64,000 bases of DNA, taken from UBA4416 sp044238845 (lineage in GTDB: Bacteria > Bacteroidota > Bacteroidia > B-17B0 > Aurantibacillaceae). Location: NCBI GenBank assembly GCA_044238845.1, contig JBIICN010000013.1, forward strand, positions 22,812 to 86,811. Reading direction: 5' to 3'. Below, in pieces: positions 51,288-60,096 of the stretch (positions are counted from its first letter, which is position 1; every line of letters begins with the position of its first letter). The position numbers were made by a program, and so were the translations under genes. Below the pieces are notes generated by a model. That model did not search any database, was not told where the DNA came from, and saw nothing but the letters and a program-made list of their open reading frames with translations.

Positions 51288-51317
51288 AAAAAGCTTCGCA
51301 GAAATGCGGAGCTTTTT
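51288..51317 (+). terminator. Intrinsic terminator of the tatA-isomerase operon
   Basis: Stem AAGCTTCGCA / TGCGGAGCTT (one G-U pair) with a GAAA tetraloop, preceded by A and followed by T5. It lies 18 bp after the cyclophilin-FKBP stop. Confidence 0.88.
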
Positions 51318-51345
51318 GTTTTATAATTGTTCGTATATTTAGTTA

Positions 51346-52788
51346 ATGCAAGCTAATCTATATAAGCAAAAATACAATGCCTTGCTTTTGATGGCATGGC
51401 TTGTCGTATCTTTTTATTTGGTATTAAGAACTTATTTTGTTGATATTACTGATGATGAAGCTTGGTCTTATTACAATGTAAAACATTTTTGGTGGGTTGA
51501 GACATTATGCTCTGGAAATACACATTGGTTTAATTTCTTGGCTATTAAAACAGCGCTATTATTCGGTTACGAAAAAGCTTGGCAATTAAGGTGGTTTAGT
51601 TTGCTCTCAGGAATTACTTTTTTGTATGTAGGCTACCTTTGGTTAAAATCACTTGATAATCTTGGAATAAAGCTGCTTGCTTTCTCGTTATTGTTTTTAA
51701 ATCCTTATGTTATTGAGTACTTAACTTTAGCAAGAGGATATTCATCTGCCTTATGCTTTATGGCATTGAGTCTATATTTTTATTCTACAAGGGATAGGAA
51801 ATTTATAATATCATTATCACTCTTATTTGCTGGTTCTAGTGCTATTGCCAATTTTAATTTCTTTTACTTTTTTGTGCCGTTTGCCGCAATTTATTTTCAT
51901 AAACATTATTTACAAAACAGATTTGAATTTTTTAAAAACAAACAGTTTTATAAAGATGCTTTATATGCTTTAGGCATTGTTTTTTTAGTGCTTCGAGCTT
52001 TAGCATTTATAAAAGAATGTTCCAATGATATTGGAAGTTTTGGAGGAAATGATTTAGTGACTTCTGTGTTTTGTAGTTTTATTGATACATTAGTTTATGG
52101 TCAATTTTTAATTCCTATTTTTATAAAATACGTTTTAGGTTGTTGCTTGTTAGCATTTGTAGTGGCGGCTTCTGTTTATGGATTAGTAACGTATAAACGA
52201 CATGCTAATAATTTGTATTACTATTCTAGTTTAATTCTATTAGGAATGTTGTTTTTGGTAACTTTTAATCATTGGATTTTTCATGTGTTATACCCAACTG
52301 AACGAACGGCCTTAATGTTTTATCCATTAATGATAATTGTATTAGTTTTGTTTTTTAATTACATCTCCATTAAAACTATTCTAAAAAACAGTATGCTGTA
52401 TTTAGTTAGTATTTTATTAGTGATTAATTTTAGTGTTAATGCAAAATTGGTTTCAGGATACGATCATTCATACTGCATGAACACTAATCAGTATTTTGAA
52501 TACTTGAGTAGCTTAAAAGCTAAAAAAGTTTGCCTTGGGGTTGAGGTGTATTTTATTTATTTAAAATATTACCAATATACTATTGCTCCTTTTTATGCTG
52601 AGTCTATTAATGAATATAAAACCAATCCAAAATACTTGTTTAATCATCAGTTGCAAGACTTTGATTATTTGTTATTGTTGCCACCTTATAATTTAAAGTA
52701 CTATAAAAAGAGTTCTATCAGATTAAAAGCCCTGAAATATTTCCCTCATACAAAAGCACTTATTGTAAAAGTAGAAAAGAAACAATAG
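51346..52788 (+). CDS. GT-C-like multi-span membrane protein, paralogue 1
   Basis: 480-residue membrane protein with about ten hydrophobic spans. The first loop has DITDDEAWSYYNVKHFWWVE (about 31-50), an acidic D-D-E motif of the type GT-C glycosyltransferases (PMT/ArnT) use, and THWFNFLAIK follows. The C-terminal part (about 365-480) is soluble, ending PPYNLKYYKKSSIRLKALKYF. It is about half identical, by eye, to the next protein. It may transfer a lipid-linked sugar to a protein or glycan in the periplasm, an inference from topology and the acidic motif only. Confidence 0.75.
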   Translation: MQANLYKQKYNALLLMAWLVVSFYLVLRTYFVDITDDEAWSYYNVKHFWWVETLCSGNTHWFNFLAIKTALLFGYEKAWQLRWFSLLSGITFLYVGYLWLKSLDNLGIKLLAFSLLFLNPYVIEYLTLARGYSSALCFMALSLYFYSTRDRKFIISLSLLFAGSSAIANFNFFYFFVPFAAIYFHKHYLQNRFEFFKNKQFYKDALYALGIVFLVLRALAFIKECSNDIGSFGGNDLVTSVFCSFIDTLVYGQFLIPIFIKYVLGCCLLAFVVAASVYGLVTYKRHANNLYYYSSLILLGMLFLVTFNHWIFHVLYPTERTALMFYPLMIIVLVLFFNYISIKTILKNSMLYLVSILLVINFSVNAKLVSGYDHSYCMNTNQYFEYLSSLKAKKVCLGVEVYFIYLKYYQYTIAPFYAESINEYKTNPKYLFNHQLQDFDYLLLLPPYNLKYYKKSSIRLKALKYFPHTKALIVKVEKKQ

Positions 52789-52811
52789 CTTTATTAATTA
52801 TAGAAAACCAA

Positions 52812-54272
52812 ATGTCAAACATTAAAACACGATTTATATCAAACACCATCTTCTTTTTTTTGGTGTATGCTATTATGTTTTATGTGGTTGTAAGAGCAGT
52901 GAGTATGGTAATGACTCACGATGAAGCCTATTCGTTTTATAATGTAAAGCATTTTTGGTGGGTAGAAACACTTTGCACTGGAAACACTCATTGGTTTAAT
53001 TTTTTAGCAATAAAAACTTGTGTGTTGTTTGGTTTAGAAAAAACAAGTCAGTTGCGTTGGTTTACTGTACTGTCGGCAGGTATATTTTTAACTACTGTTT
53101 ATTTTTGGATTAAGAGTTTTAAAGATATTTCAATAAAAGCATTTGCATTTTCTATAGCTTTATTAAATCCTTTTTTAATAGATTATTTATCATTAGCACG
53201 TGGCTATTCAACCGCTTTAATGTTTGAAGTATTGAGCATTACTTGTTATTATTTAGCTTCGAAAAATAACAAACGAAATTTATCAATACTGTCATTGTTT
53301 TTGGCTGGTATGGCCGCTATTGCCAACTTTAATTTCTTTTATTTTTTCGCAGCCTTCTGTTTGCTTTATTTTTATAAATATTATTTTAAGCAAGGTTTCG
53401 GTTTTTTAAGAATCAAATTGTTTTACATCGAATGCTTTTTTTCCATAGGAATTGCCGCTTTAGTAATTAAAGCCTTACGTTTTATCACTATTTGCTCTAA
53501 TGATATTGGTGCTTTTGGCGGTAGTGACTTAGTATCAAGTGTTTTTGGAAGTTATATTCAAGTATTAATATATGATGAAAGTGCATTAAGTTTATCTGTA
53601 ATTCAAGTTTTAGCCTATATATTGATTGTGTTTATTTTAATAGCAGTTATCTATGCCATTTTTTTTTATAAAAAACATAAATGCGATTGGTTCATATTTG
53701 CTAGTTCAATTTTTTTAATAATGATTATACTAACTGTTTTTAATAAATGGTTTTTGGAGGTATTATATCCAACCCATCGAACAGTATTAATGTTTTATCC
53801 AATTATTGCCATGGTAATTGTTGGTTTTTTTAGCACATTATTAGTGACACAAAAAATAAAAACAATTGTTGCATATACCATGAGTGGCATTTTAGGTCTT
53901 CATTTTTTTATGAATATAAGTTTGCATAAAACCTTTGATTATTGGCAGCAAGCAGATACTAAAACTTGTTTTAATTATTTAGATAGCGTAGGTGCTAAAA
54001 AAGTGGGGATAGCTCCTGAGTTATTTGGGGTGTATCGTAACTATTATCAATTAACGGATAAATATAAATTTAAGTTTGAAGGGAAAAGTATTAATTCGGC
54101 TTTTCCCAAAGGATTGGACGCTTCTCAAAAAGAATTGCAACAATTTGAGTATTTAGTTTTATTTCCGCCCTATAATTTGAGTTTTTATAAAAATAATAGA
54201 ATGAAATTTAAAGGAGTTAGGTATTATAAGAATACGGGGACTATAATTGTTGCTTCAATGAATGATTGTTAA
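52812..54272 (+). CDS. GT-C-like multi-span membrane protein, paralogue 2
   Basis: 486-residue paralogue of the preceding protein. Shared blocks are VKHFWWVETLC, GNTHWFNFLAIKT, LARGYS, IANFNFFYFF, CSNDIG.FGG.DLV, LYPT.RT.LMFYP, and a C-terminal LFPPYNLSFYKNNRMKFKG. The acidic loop reads MTHDEAYSFYN. The shared CSNDIG block after the sixth span may be a family-specific functional site. The genes are 23 bp apart, so they arose by tandem duplication and are co-transcribed. The giant T9SS protein follows after 33 bp. Confidence 0.75.
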   Translation: MSNIKTRFISNTIFFFLVYAIMFYVVVRAVSMVMTHDEAYSFYNVKHFWWVETLCTGNTHWFNFLAIKTCVLFGLEKTSQLRWFTVLSAGIFLTTVYFWIKSFKDISIKAFAFSIALLNPFLIDYLSLARGYSTALMFEVLSITCYYLASKNNKRNLSILSLFLAGMAAIANFNFFYFFAAFCLLYFYKYYFKQGFGFLRIKLFYIECFFSIGIAALVIKALRFITICSNDIGAFGGSDLVSSVFGSYIQVLIYDESALSLSVIQVLAYILIVFILIAVIYAIFFYKKHKCDWFIFASSIFLIMIILTVFNKWFLEVLYPTHRTVLMFYPIIAMVIVGFFSTLLVTQKIKTIVAYTMSGILGLHFFMNISLHKTFDYWQQADTKTCFNYLDSVGAKKVGIAPELFGVYRNYYQLTDKYKFKFEGKSINSAFPKGLDASQKELQQFEYLVLFPPYNLSFYKNNRMKFKGVRYYKNTGTIIVASMNDC

Positions 54273-54305
54273 GTTTTTTTGAAATGAAAAAATGAATTAT
54301 ATTTA

Positions 54306-57300
54306 ATGAAATTATTGATTAGAATTATGTTAAAAGATTTATTACGCATTTTATTTATTGTTTTTTTTTGTTATTTAAAAAGCTATTCACAGCCAACTAA
54401 TATTGATTTCAGTGCAGGGAATTTGACTGGCTGGAGTTTTACTGAGGCTCAAAATATTGATTCTTATTTTATGACTAATGGTGCATTTAGCGTGTCTTCT
54501 AAACACGCTTTGATGATGCCTGGTGTTTTAGAAACGAATAATGTACCTGTTACAATGGTTTCTCCTTTGGGTGGAAAATTTATACGCATTGGAAATACAA
54601 TTGACGGGGGGCGTTCCTATAAATTAAGTCAAACCTTTAATGTTAATGCTGCTTCACAAGCTCTATCTGTTAGTTATGCTTTAATTACTAAGTTTGAAAA
54701 TAATTATTGTAATGATAAACCTTACTTTAACTTTGTTTTAAAAGATAATTTAGGAAACATTATTCCTAGTTCGAATTCTTATTATACGGTTTCTGGCTCT
54801 AACTGTTCTAGTGGAGACCAATCATTTGTTACATCTGGTAATTATGACTACAAAAACTGGACAACTAAAAATTTCTCATTACAAGATTACGTTGGTACAA
54901 ACGTTACTATAGAAATGGTTGCTTCTGGTTCTGCTGATTCATTATCAACTCAACCATTTTATGCTTATGTTGATGCAGCTATTTGCTCAAATAGCTTTTC
55001 TCCAAATATTTTAACTGTAAATACTAATACATACAATTTATTACAATCACAAAATTCTATTTTAGTTTGTGGTACAAACACTGCTAATGTTATAGCACCC
55101 GCTGGTGCAACGAGTTATTCGTGGACCGGAGCAGGAATAACAGGCGCTACTAGTCAAAGTGTAACTATTAATCAAGCAGGAAAATATCAGTTGATTTTTA
55201 ATAATCCGTCGGCTTGTTCAAATACTACAAGTGTCTCATTTACATTAGCGCCAAATCCAACTATTAGTATTTCTGGCATTTCAAATACTGTTTGTGCAGG
55301 CAACTCATTTACTATGACTGCTAGTGGCGCTAAAAATTACACATGGAATCCTTTTTTTAATGATACTACTGGAGCCAATACGAATTTTACTTCGTCTCAT
55401 ATTGTTTATCCTTATACATCATCCACTTACACAGTTTTGGCTAATGATACAAATGGATGTTTCGGTACTTCACAGTTTTCTTTAACAGTAATTCCTAAGC
55501 CAATATTGAGTGTATCAGGAAATACGGCTATTTGTTTTGGGGCTACATCTTCATTAACTGCAGTTGGCGCAAATAGTTATACTTGGACTCCAGTTAATTC
55601 ATATAATTCAACTCTTACTGTAACTCCATCTTATAATACAACTTATACAGTAATTGGTATAGATTCTGGTTCGGGATGTGTGGCTGATATACTTGTGAAT
55701 GTCTCAGTAGACAGAAATATACAGGACAATTATTTTACGAGTAATATCTGTATTGGTGATAGTATTTCTCTTACTGCAACTGGAGCCACTACTTATACAT
55801 GGAGTAATGGAGTTATGACAAATACAGTTGTCTTGAAACCCACCTCTACAACGGTTTATACATTGTCAGGTAACTCAGTTTGTGGGCTTGTTCAAAAAAC
55901 ATTTACTATTACGGTGAATCCACTTCCAAATGTTATTGCTAATGCTTCTAATACTCTTGTTTGTTATGGAAACTCAAATAAGTTATATGGAAGTGGCGCT
56001 ATTTCGTATAATTGGTCAAATGGAATTTCAAACAATGTTTTTTTTAACCCAACTGTAACGACTACTTATACCGTAGTAGGTACTACCGGTATTGGATGTA
56101 AAAATAGCGCATCAATTACTGTGTCAGTAAACCCAACACCTACATTGAATATTATGCAAACTTCCTCTTTATTATGTTTAGGTCAAACAGCGACATTAAG
56201 TGTATCAGGTGCTAATACATATACTTGGAATAATGGACAAAATACATCAGGAATTGTCGTTACTGCAACAAATACAGGTGTTTTTAATTATAATGTGACA
56301 GGTATTAATAGTGTAGGATGTTCTAAAAATGCTTCAGTTTCAGTATCGTGTTATTCCGCTTCACCCTCATTTAGTTTTACAAGTTCAACAAGCACTGTAT
56401 GTGCAGTTAATTCCAATACGATTTCATTTCCTTCTCAATCAACATATCCTTATTATGTTTACTCTTGTTCACAACCAGGTACAACTTGTACAATTAATGG
56501 TTTAGTGCTTAATCCTAGTCCATTACTACCAACAGTTTATTCAGTAACAGCAACAAATGGTTGCGGTGCAGTTACACAAACTATTCAGGTTTTACCTCAA
56601 TCCTTACCTATGATGGTGCTTGCTTCGCCCGATTCATTATGTTCAGGCGCTGCTTATAGTTATTCAGTGTCTGGTGCAGATTTGTATTATTTGAATGGAA
56701 GCGGAGCTAGTGCATACTCTACGGTTAATACTTTTACAGCAAATGCTCCTGTTTATCCTTCGCAAGATTATATAGCGATAGATGGAAAGTTTTTTAATGG
56801 ATGTAAAAATGATATCGGGAAACCTATTAAAGTGTTACCAAACCCTTCAATAAATATTAGTGGAAGCAGCACACTAACATGTTCATCTTGTACTACTAAT
56901 TTAGTGGCATCAGGAGGAAATACATATAGTTGGAATACAGGAGCAACAACATCTAACATAAATGTTTTTCCTACTTCTACTGCCGAATATTCGGTTGTTG
57001 GAATAGATTTGAATAGCTGTGTTTCATCTGCAAAAACTACAATCGTTGTTCAAGACTCATTAACCTTGTGTTTTAATTCGCAATTAAATTTAAGTGGTAG
57101 TAATCTTAAAGATTTAGTTTCAGCAGATTTTAATGGAGATGGTAAAATGGATATTGTTACTTCAAATACAACTAATATTGGATTATCTATTTATGTAAAT
57201 AATGGGAGTGGTGGATTTTTACCACCTGTTAATTTTGGTTCATTTACTGGTAAATTTGGTTTAACTGCAAGCGATGTTAATAATGATGGCGCGCCTGATA

Positions 57301-59531
57301 TTATTGTTCCCAAAAACACATTTTATCCTGATATAATTTCGGTTTATATAAATGACGGATTAGGGAACTTTATTGGTCCAAATAATTATAATCAAAACTT
57401 AGGAGGCTTAATAAATATTCAAAGTTTAACTGTTGCCGATATAACAGGAGATGGATTTAGTGAAATTATTACTGGAAATTTTAATGGCATCACTGTTTTA
57501 CATAATTCGGGTTCAGGAACTTTCAGCTCAAATGCAACAAATTATAATGTTAATAATATAAGTCGTTATGTTTATACAGCTGATATAAATAACGATAGTA
57601 AGTTTGATATTATCTCTATGAATGGATTAGACTCAACGTTTGTTTTGATAAATAATGGAGCTGGCGGATTTTTGCCTTTACAAAGATATTCTTCGGGTAG
57701 GTGCGGTGTAATTTGCGATATAACCGCTGATGGGAATTTAGATATTGTAACAGTAAAACCAAATGCATTATCAATATTAGTTAATAACGGATCGGGCGCA
57801 TTTAACAATCCAATTAATCAAACAGTTAACTTATTAAGCCCTTATAATGTTTCTTCGGCAGATTTTAATAATGATGGTTTTGAAGATTTAGCTGTCACAA
57901 ATTATTCTAATACTGTTGTTGCTTTAGAGTATATTCAAGTTTTAGTGAATTTAAAAAACAATTCATTTCACAGCCCTGTAAATTATTATCCATCTTCAAC
58001 GGCAGCATTTTTAGGAATAGATGTTTTAACTAAAGATTTTAATTCAGATTCAAGACCTGATTTAGCTACAATTAACGCAGCAAAAGATAGTGTTTTGATT
58101 TTGTTTAACTCAACCATTCCTTCACTAACAATTACACCTCAAACAACTTCTGCTTTATGTTCTGGTTCTAGCCTCACTTTAACAGCAACAGGAGCAAATA
58201 CTTATACTTGGAGTGGTGGGATATCAAACGGAGTAGCTTTTAATCCCACGCAAACACAGACATATACAGTTAACGCTACTGATGTTAGTGGTTGCTCAGG
58301 ATATGCTGTTGCTACTGTTTCTATTTCTCCTAATTTAAGTGTTATATCTTCGAGTCCAAACGTTTGTATTGGAACAAGTGTCAGTATTACAGCTACTGGG
58401 GCAGATACCTATAGTTGGAGTACAGGTGCAATTACAACTAGTGTGAGTGTTTCTCCAACTACTACAACTGTTTATTCGGTAACTGGATCAGATATTTCAA
58501 CAGGATGTAGTTATACTCAAACCGTCAGTTTAATAGCTGATTCATGCGAAAACGTTTGGCCTGGAGATGCGAACAGCGATGGGATAACGGATAATTTAGA
58601 TGTATTAGAGCTAGGATTACATTTTAATCAAACAGGTTTTGCAAGAGCAATTGTTAGTAATGCATGGCAAGAATTTTCTGCAGCTTCTTGGATTGGATCA
58701 ATTTCAAATGGAGATAATTTAAGTCATAGCGATTGTAATGGAGATGGAATTATTAATAATAACGACACCTTGGCAATTTTTAATAACTACGGCTTAACTC
58801 ATGCTAAATCATTAGAAACCATAACGGTTAGTCCGCAAATTACTATTGTTCCTGATCAAGCAATGGTTGTTAAAGGTAATTGGGGATCTGCCTCTGTTTA
58901 TTTAGGTGATGCAGTTAATTCAATTAATAATATCAACGGGGTGGCATTTACAATTGATTTTGATAACACGTTAATTGAGCCAAGTAATATTTACATTGAA
59001 TATCAAAACTCATTCATGGATGCTTCTCAGAATTTATATTTTAGAAAACTAGATTTTGTAAACGGGAAAATATATACGGCATCAACTCATACAATAAATA
59101 ATAATGTAAATGGATTTGGTAAAATTGCCACATTACATTACCAAATCTTATCTACTTTAACAACCGATCAGGTTTTAAATCTTGGATTATTACAAGCTAA
59201 TCAATCAAATGTATTAGGAGTTATTACTCCTTTAACTTCTGGTTCAGGAACTTTAATGGCTGTAGGAGCAAGTGTAGGTGTTAGTCAAATAAATACTGAG
59301 AAATTGTTTACTATAACTCCAAATCCAACAAACGGCTTGTTAACAGTTATTAGTAATGATGTAATGCAAAGCATAACTGTAACAAATATAGCGGGACAGG
59401 TTTTGTTATTAGAGCAAATAGCCGAAAAAACACATCAGTTGCAACTTCAAAATTATGCAGATGGCATTTATTTTATAAAGGTGGTATACGCAAATGGGAT
59501 GAGTGTGGTGAAAAAAGTTATTAAGCAATAG
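54306..59531 (+). CDS. Giant T9SS type A surface protein with Ig-like, FG-GAP, dockerin-like and cohesin-like parts
   Basis: 1741 residues. A signal peptide (about 1-28, ending CYLKSYSQ) is followed by an N-terminal beta-sandwich region (30-230), then at least eight Ig/PKD-like repeats of about 80 residues marked by C-x-G-x-x-x-x-L-x-A-x-G-A-x-x-Y-x-W (e.g. CIGDSISLTATGATTYTWSN, CSGSSLTLTATGANTYTWSG). An FG-GAP/VCBS-type propeller occupies about 922-1275 (DFNGDGKMDIV, DVNNDGAPDII, DINNDSKFDII). A pair of dockerin-like calcium loops (DANSDGITDNLD, DCNGDGIINNND) lies at about 1418-1490 and a cohesin-like sandwich at about 1515-1648. The type A tail begins ITPNPTNGLLTVI and ends KKVIKQ. It is a likely surface adhesin or scaffold. 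Confidence 0.88.
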   Translation: MKLLIRIMLKDLLRILFIVFFCYLKSYSQPTNIDFSAGNLTGWSFTEAQNIDSYFMTNGAFSVSSKHALMMPGVLETNNVPVTMVSPLGGKFIRIGNTIDGGRSYKLSQTFNVNAASQALSVSYALITKFENNYCNDKPYFNFVLKDNLGNIIPSSNSYYTVSGSNCSSGDQSFVTSGNYDYKNWTTKNFSLQDYVGTNVTIEMVASGSADSLSTQPFYAYVDAAICSNSFSPNILTVNTNTYNLLQSQNSILVCGTNTANVIAPAGATSYSWTGAGITGATSQSVTINQAGKYQLIFNNPSACSNTTSVSFTLAPNPTISISGISNTVCAGNSFTMTASGAKNYTWNPFFNDTTGANTNFTSSHIVYPYTSSTYTVLANDTNGCFGTSQFSLTVIPKPILSVSGNTAICFGATSSLTAVGANSYTWTPVNSYNSTLTVTPSYNTTYTVIGIDSGSGCVADILVNVSVDRNIQDNYFTSNICIGDSISLTATGATTYTWSNGVMTNTVVLKPTSTTVYTLSGNSVCGLVQKTFTITVNPLPNVIANASNTLVCYGNSNKLYGSGAISYNWSNGISNNVFFNPTVTTTYTVVGTTGIGCKNSASITVSVNPTPTLNIMQTSSLLCLGQTATLSVSGANTYTWNNGQNTSGIVVTATNTGVFNYNVTGINSVGCSKNASVSVSCYSASPSFSFTSSTSTVCAVNSNTISFPSQSTYPYYVYSCSQPGTTCTINGLVLNPSPLLPTVYSVTATNGCGAVTQTIQVLPQSLPMMVLASPDSLCSGAAYSYSVSGADLYYLNGSGASAYSTVNTFTANAPVYPSQDYIAIDGKFFNGCKNDIGKPIKVLPNPSINISGSSTLTCSSCTTNLVASGGNTYSWNTGATTSNINVFPTSTAEYSVVGIDLNSCVSSAKTTIVVQDSLTLCFNSQLNLSGSNLKDLVSADFNGDGKMDIVTSNTTNIGLSIYVNNGSGGFLPPVNFGSFTGKFGLTASDVNNDGAPDIIVPKNTFYPDIISVYINDGLGNFIGPNNYNQNLGGLINIQSLTVADITGDGFSEIITGNFNGITVLHNSGSGTFSSNATNYNVNNISRYVYTADINNDSKFDIISMNGLDSTFVLINNGAGGFLPLQRYSSGRCGVICDITADGNLDIVTVKPNALSILVNNGSGAFNNPINQTVNLLSPYNVSSADFNNDGFEDLAVTNYSNTVVALEYIQVLVNLKNNSFHSPVNYYPSSTAAFLGIDVLTKDFNSDSRPDLATINAAKDSVLILFNSTIPSLTITPQTTSALCSGSSLTLTATGANTYTWSGGISNGVAFNPTQTQTYTVNATDVSGCSGYAVATVSISPNLSVISSSPNVCIGTSVSITATGADTYSWSTGAITTSVSVSPTTTTVYSVTGSDISTGCSYTQTVSLIADSCENVWPGDANSDGITDNLDVLELGLHFNQTGFARAIVSNAWQEFSAASWIGSISNGDNLSHSDCNGDGIINNNDTLAIFNNYGLTHAKSLETITVSPQITIVPDQAMVVKGNWGSASVYLGDAVNSINNINGVAFTIDFDNTLIEPSNIYIEYQNSFMDASQNLYFRKLDFVNGKIYTASTHTINNNVNGFGKIATLHYQILSTLTTDQVLNLGLLQANQSNVLGVITPLTSGSGTLMAVGASVGVSQINTEKLFTITPNPTNGLLTVISNDVMQSITVTNIAGQVLLLEQIAEKTHQLQLQNYADGIYFIKVVYANGMSVVKKVIKQ

Positions 59532-59599
59532 AACAGTCTTTTACTTTTTGCAGCCAAAAGTATTCAAAAGCTTTTGATTTTGTGATAGGCAAAAAATTG

Positions 59600-59972
59600 A
59601 CTTTTTGTCTTGAAACAAAAAGTTGACAAAAAAATCAAGGCTCATTAAAATTTAGCTAAAATCTGCACATCTGCGAACCGATTATTCGAAGCGCTTCGCG
59701 AACAGCCCGAACAATCTACGCACATGCTCTCGCATTTGCAGTTGCTTAATTTATACGCTAAATTTTAATATGCCAACAATTTACTATCACATATTATAGC
59801 CATGAATTTTTGTATGGGACACAAAGAAAGTATGTTCTGTTCTCTTTCAATAACGAATCGTAAAAATTAAAAGAGTGCGGGGCTATCTCCCGATAGCTAT
59901 CGGGATTTTGTTTCACCGCTCATGCCGGCCTAATTCTGCACAGCACAATTATCCTGTATCAAGACAAAAAGT
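59600..59972. repeat. 373-bp nested inverted-repeat element
   Basis: The gap 59532-60096 (565 bp) has no gene. Its core is bounded by a perfect 14-bp inverted repeat: ACTTTTTGTCTTGA at 59600-59613 and TCAAGACAAAAAGT at 59959-59972. Inside, TTAAAATTTAGC (59645-59656) and GCTAAATTTTAA (59757-59768) form a second inverted pair around a GAAGCGCTTC palindrome (59688-59697), and the 18-bp palindrome copy lies at 59888-59905. The left tip also folds on itself with 59615-59623. It is best seen as stacked dispersed repeats or a MITE-like element. Confidence 0.65.
59888..59905. repeat. 18-bp palindrome, copy 2 (TCCCGATAGCTATCGGGA)
   Basis: Perfect palindrome, identical to the copy in the ORF6N gene (10189-10206) except for one base. 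Confidence 0.8.
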
Positions 59973-60064
59973 GCTTAACCATCTCATTCTTACCTTAAAA
60001 TCAGCTCAAAAATCTTATAAACAATCGGTTGAAAAGTACGTTACTTAAGGCATAGGAATTTCCT

Positions 60065-60072
60065 TAAATTTG
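60065..60072 (+). promoter_or_regulatory. -7 box of gcvP
   Basis: TAAATTTG, an exact TAnnTTTG match, 24 bp before the gcvP ATG. The -33 region holds only a weak GTTAC at about 20 bp distance. Confidence 0.5.
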
Positions 60073-60096
60073 TACCTCTTAAATAAATAATTACAT

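Noticed and set aside
59973..60096. Glycine riboswitch upstream of gcvP
   Set aside because: The leader between the -7 box at 60065 and the ATG is only about 20 nt long, and no tandem glycine aptamer pattern was recognised in the region before it.
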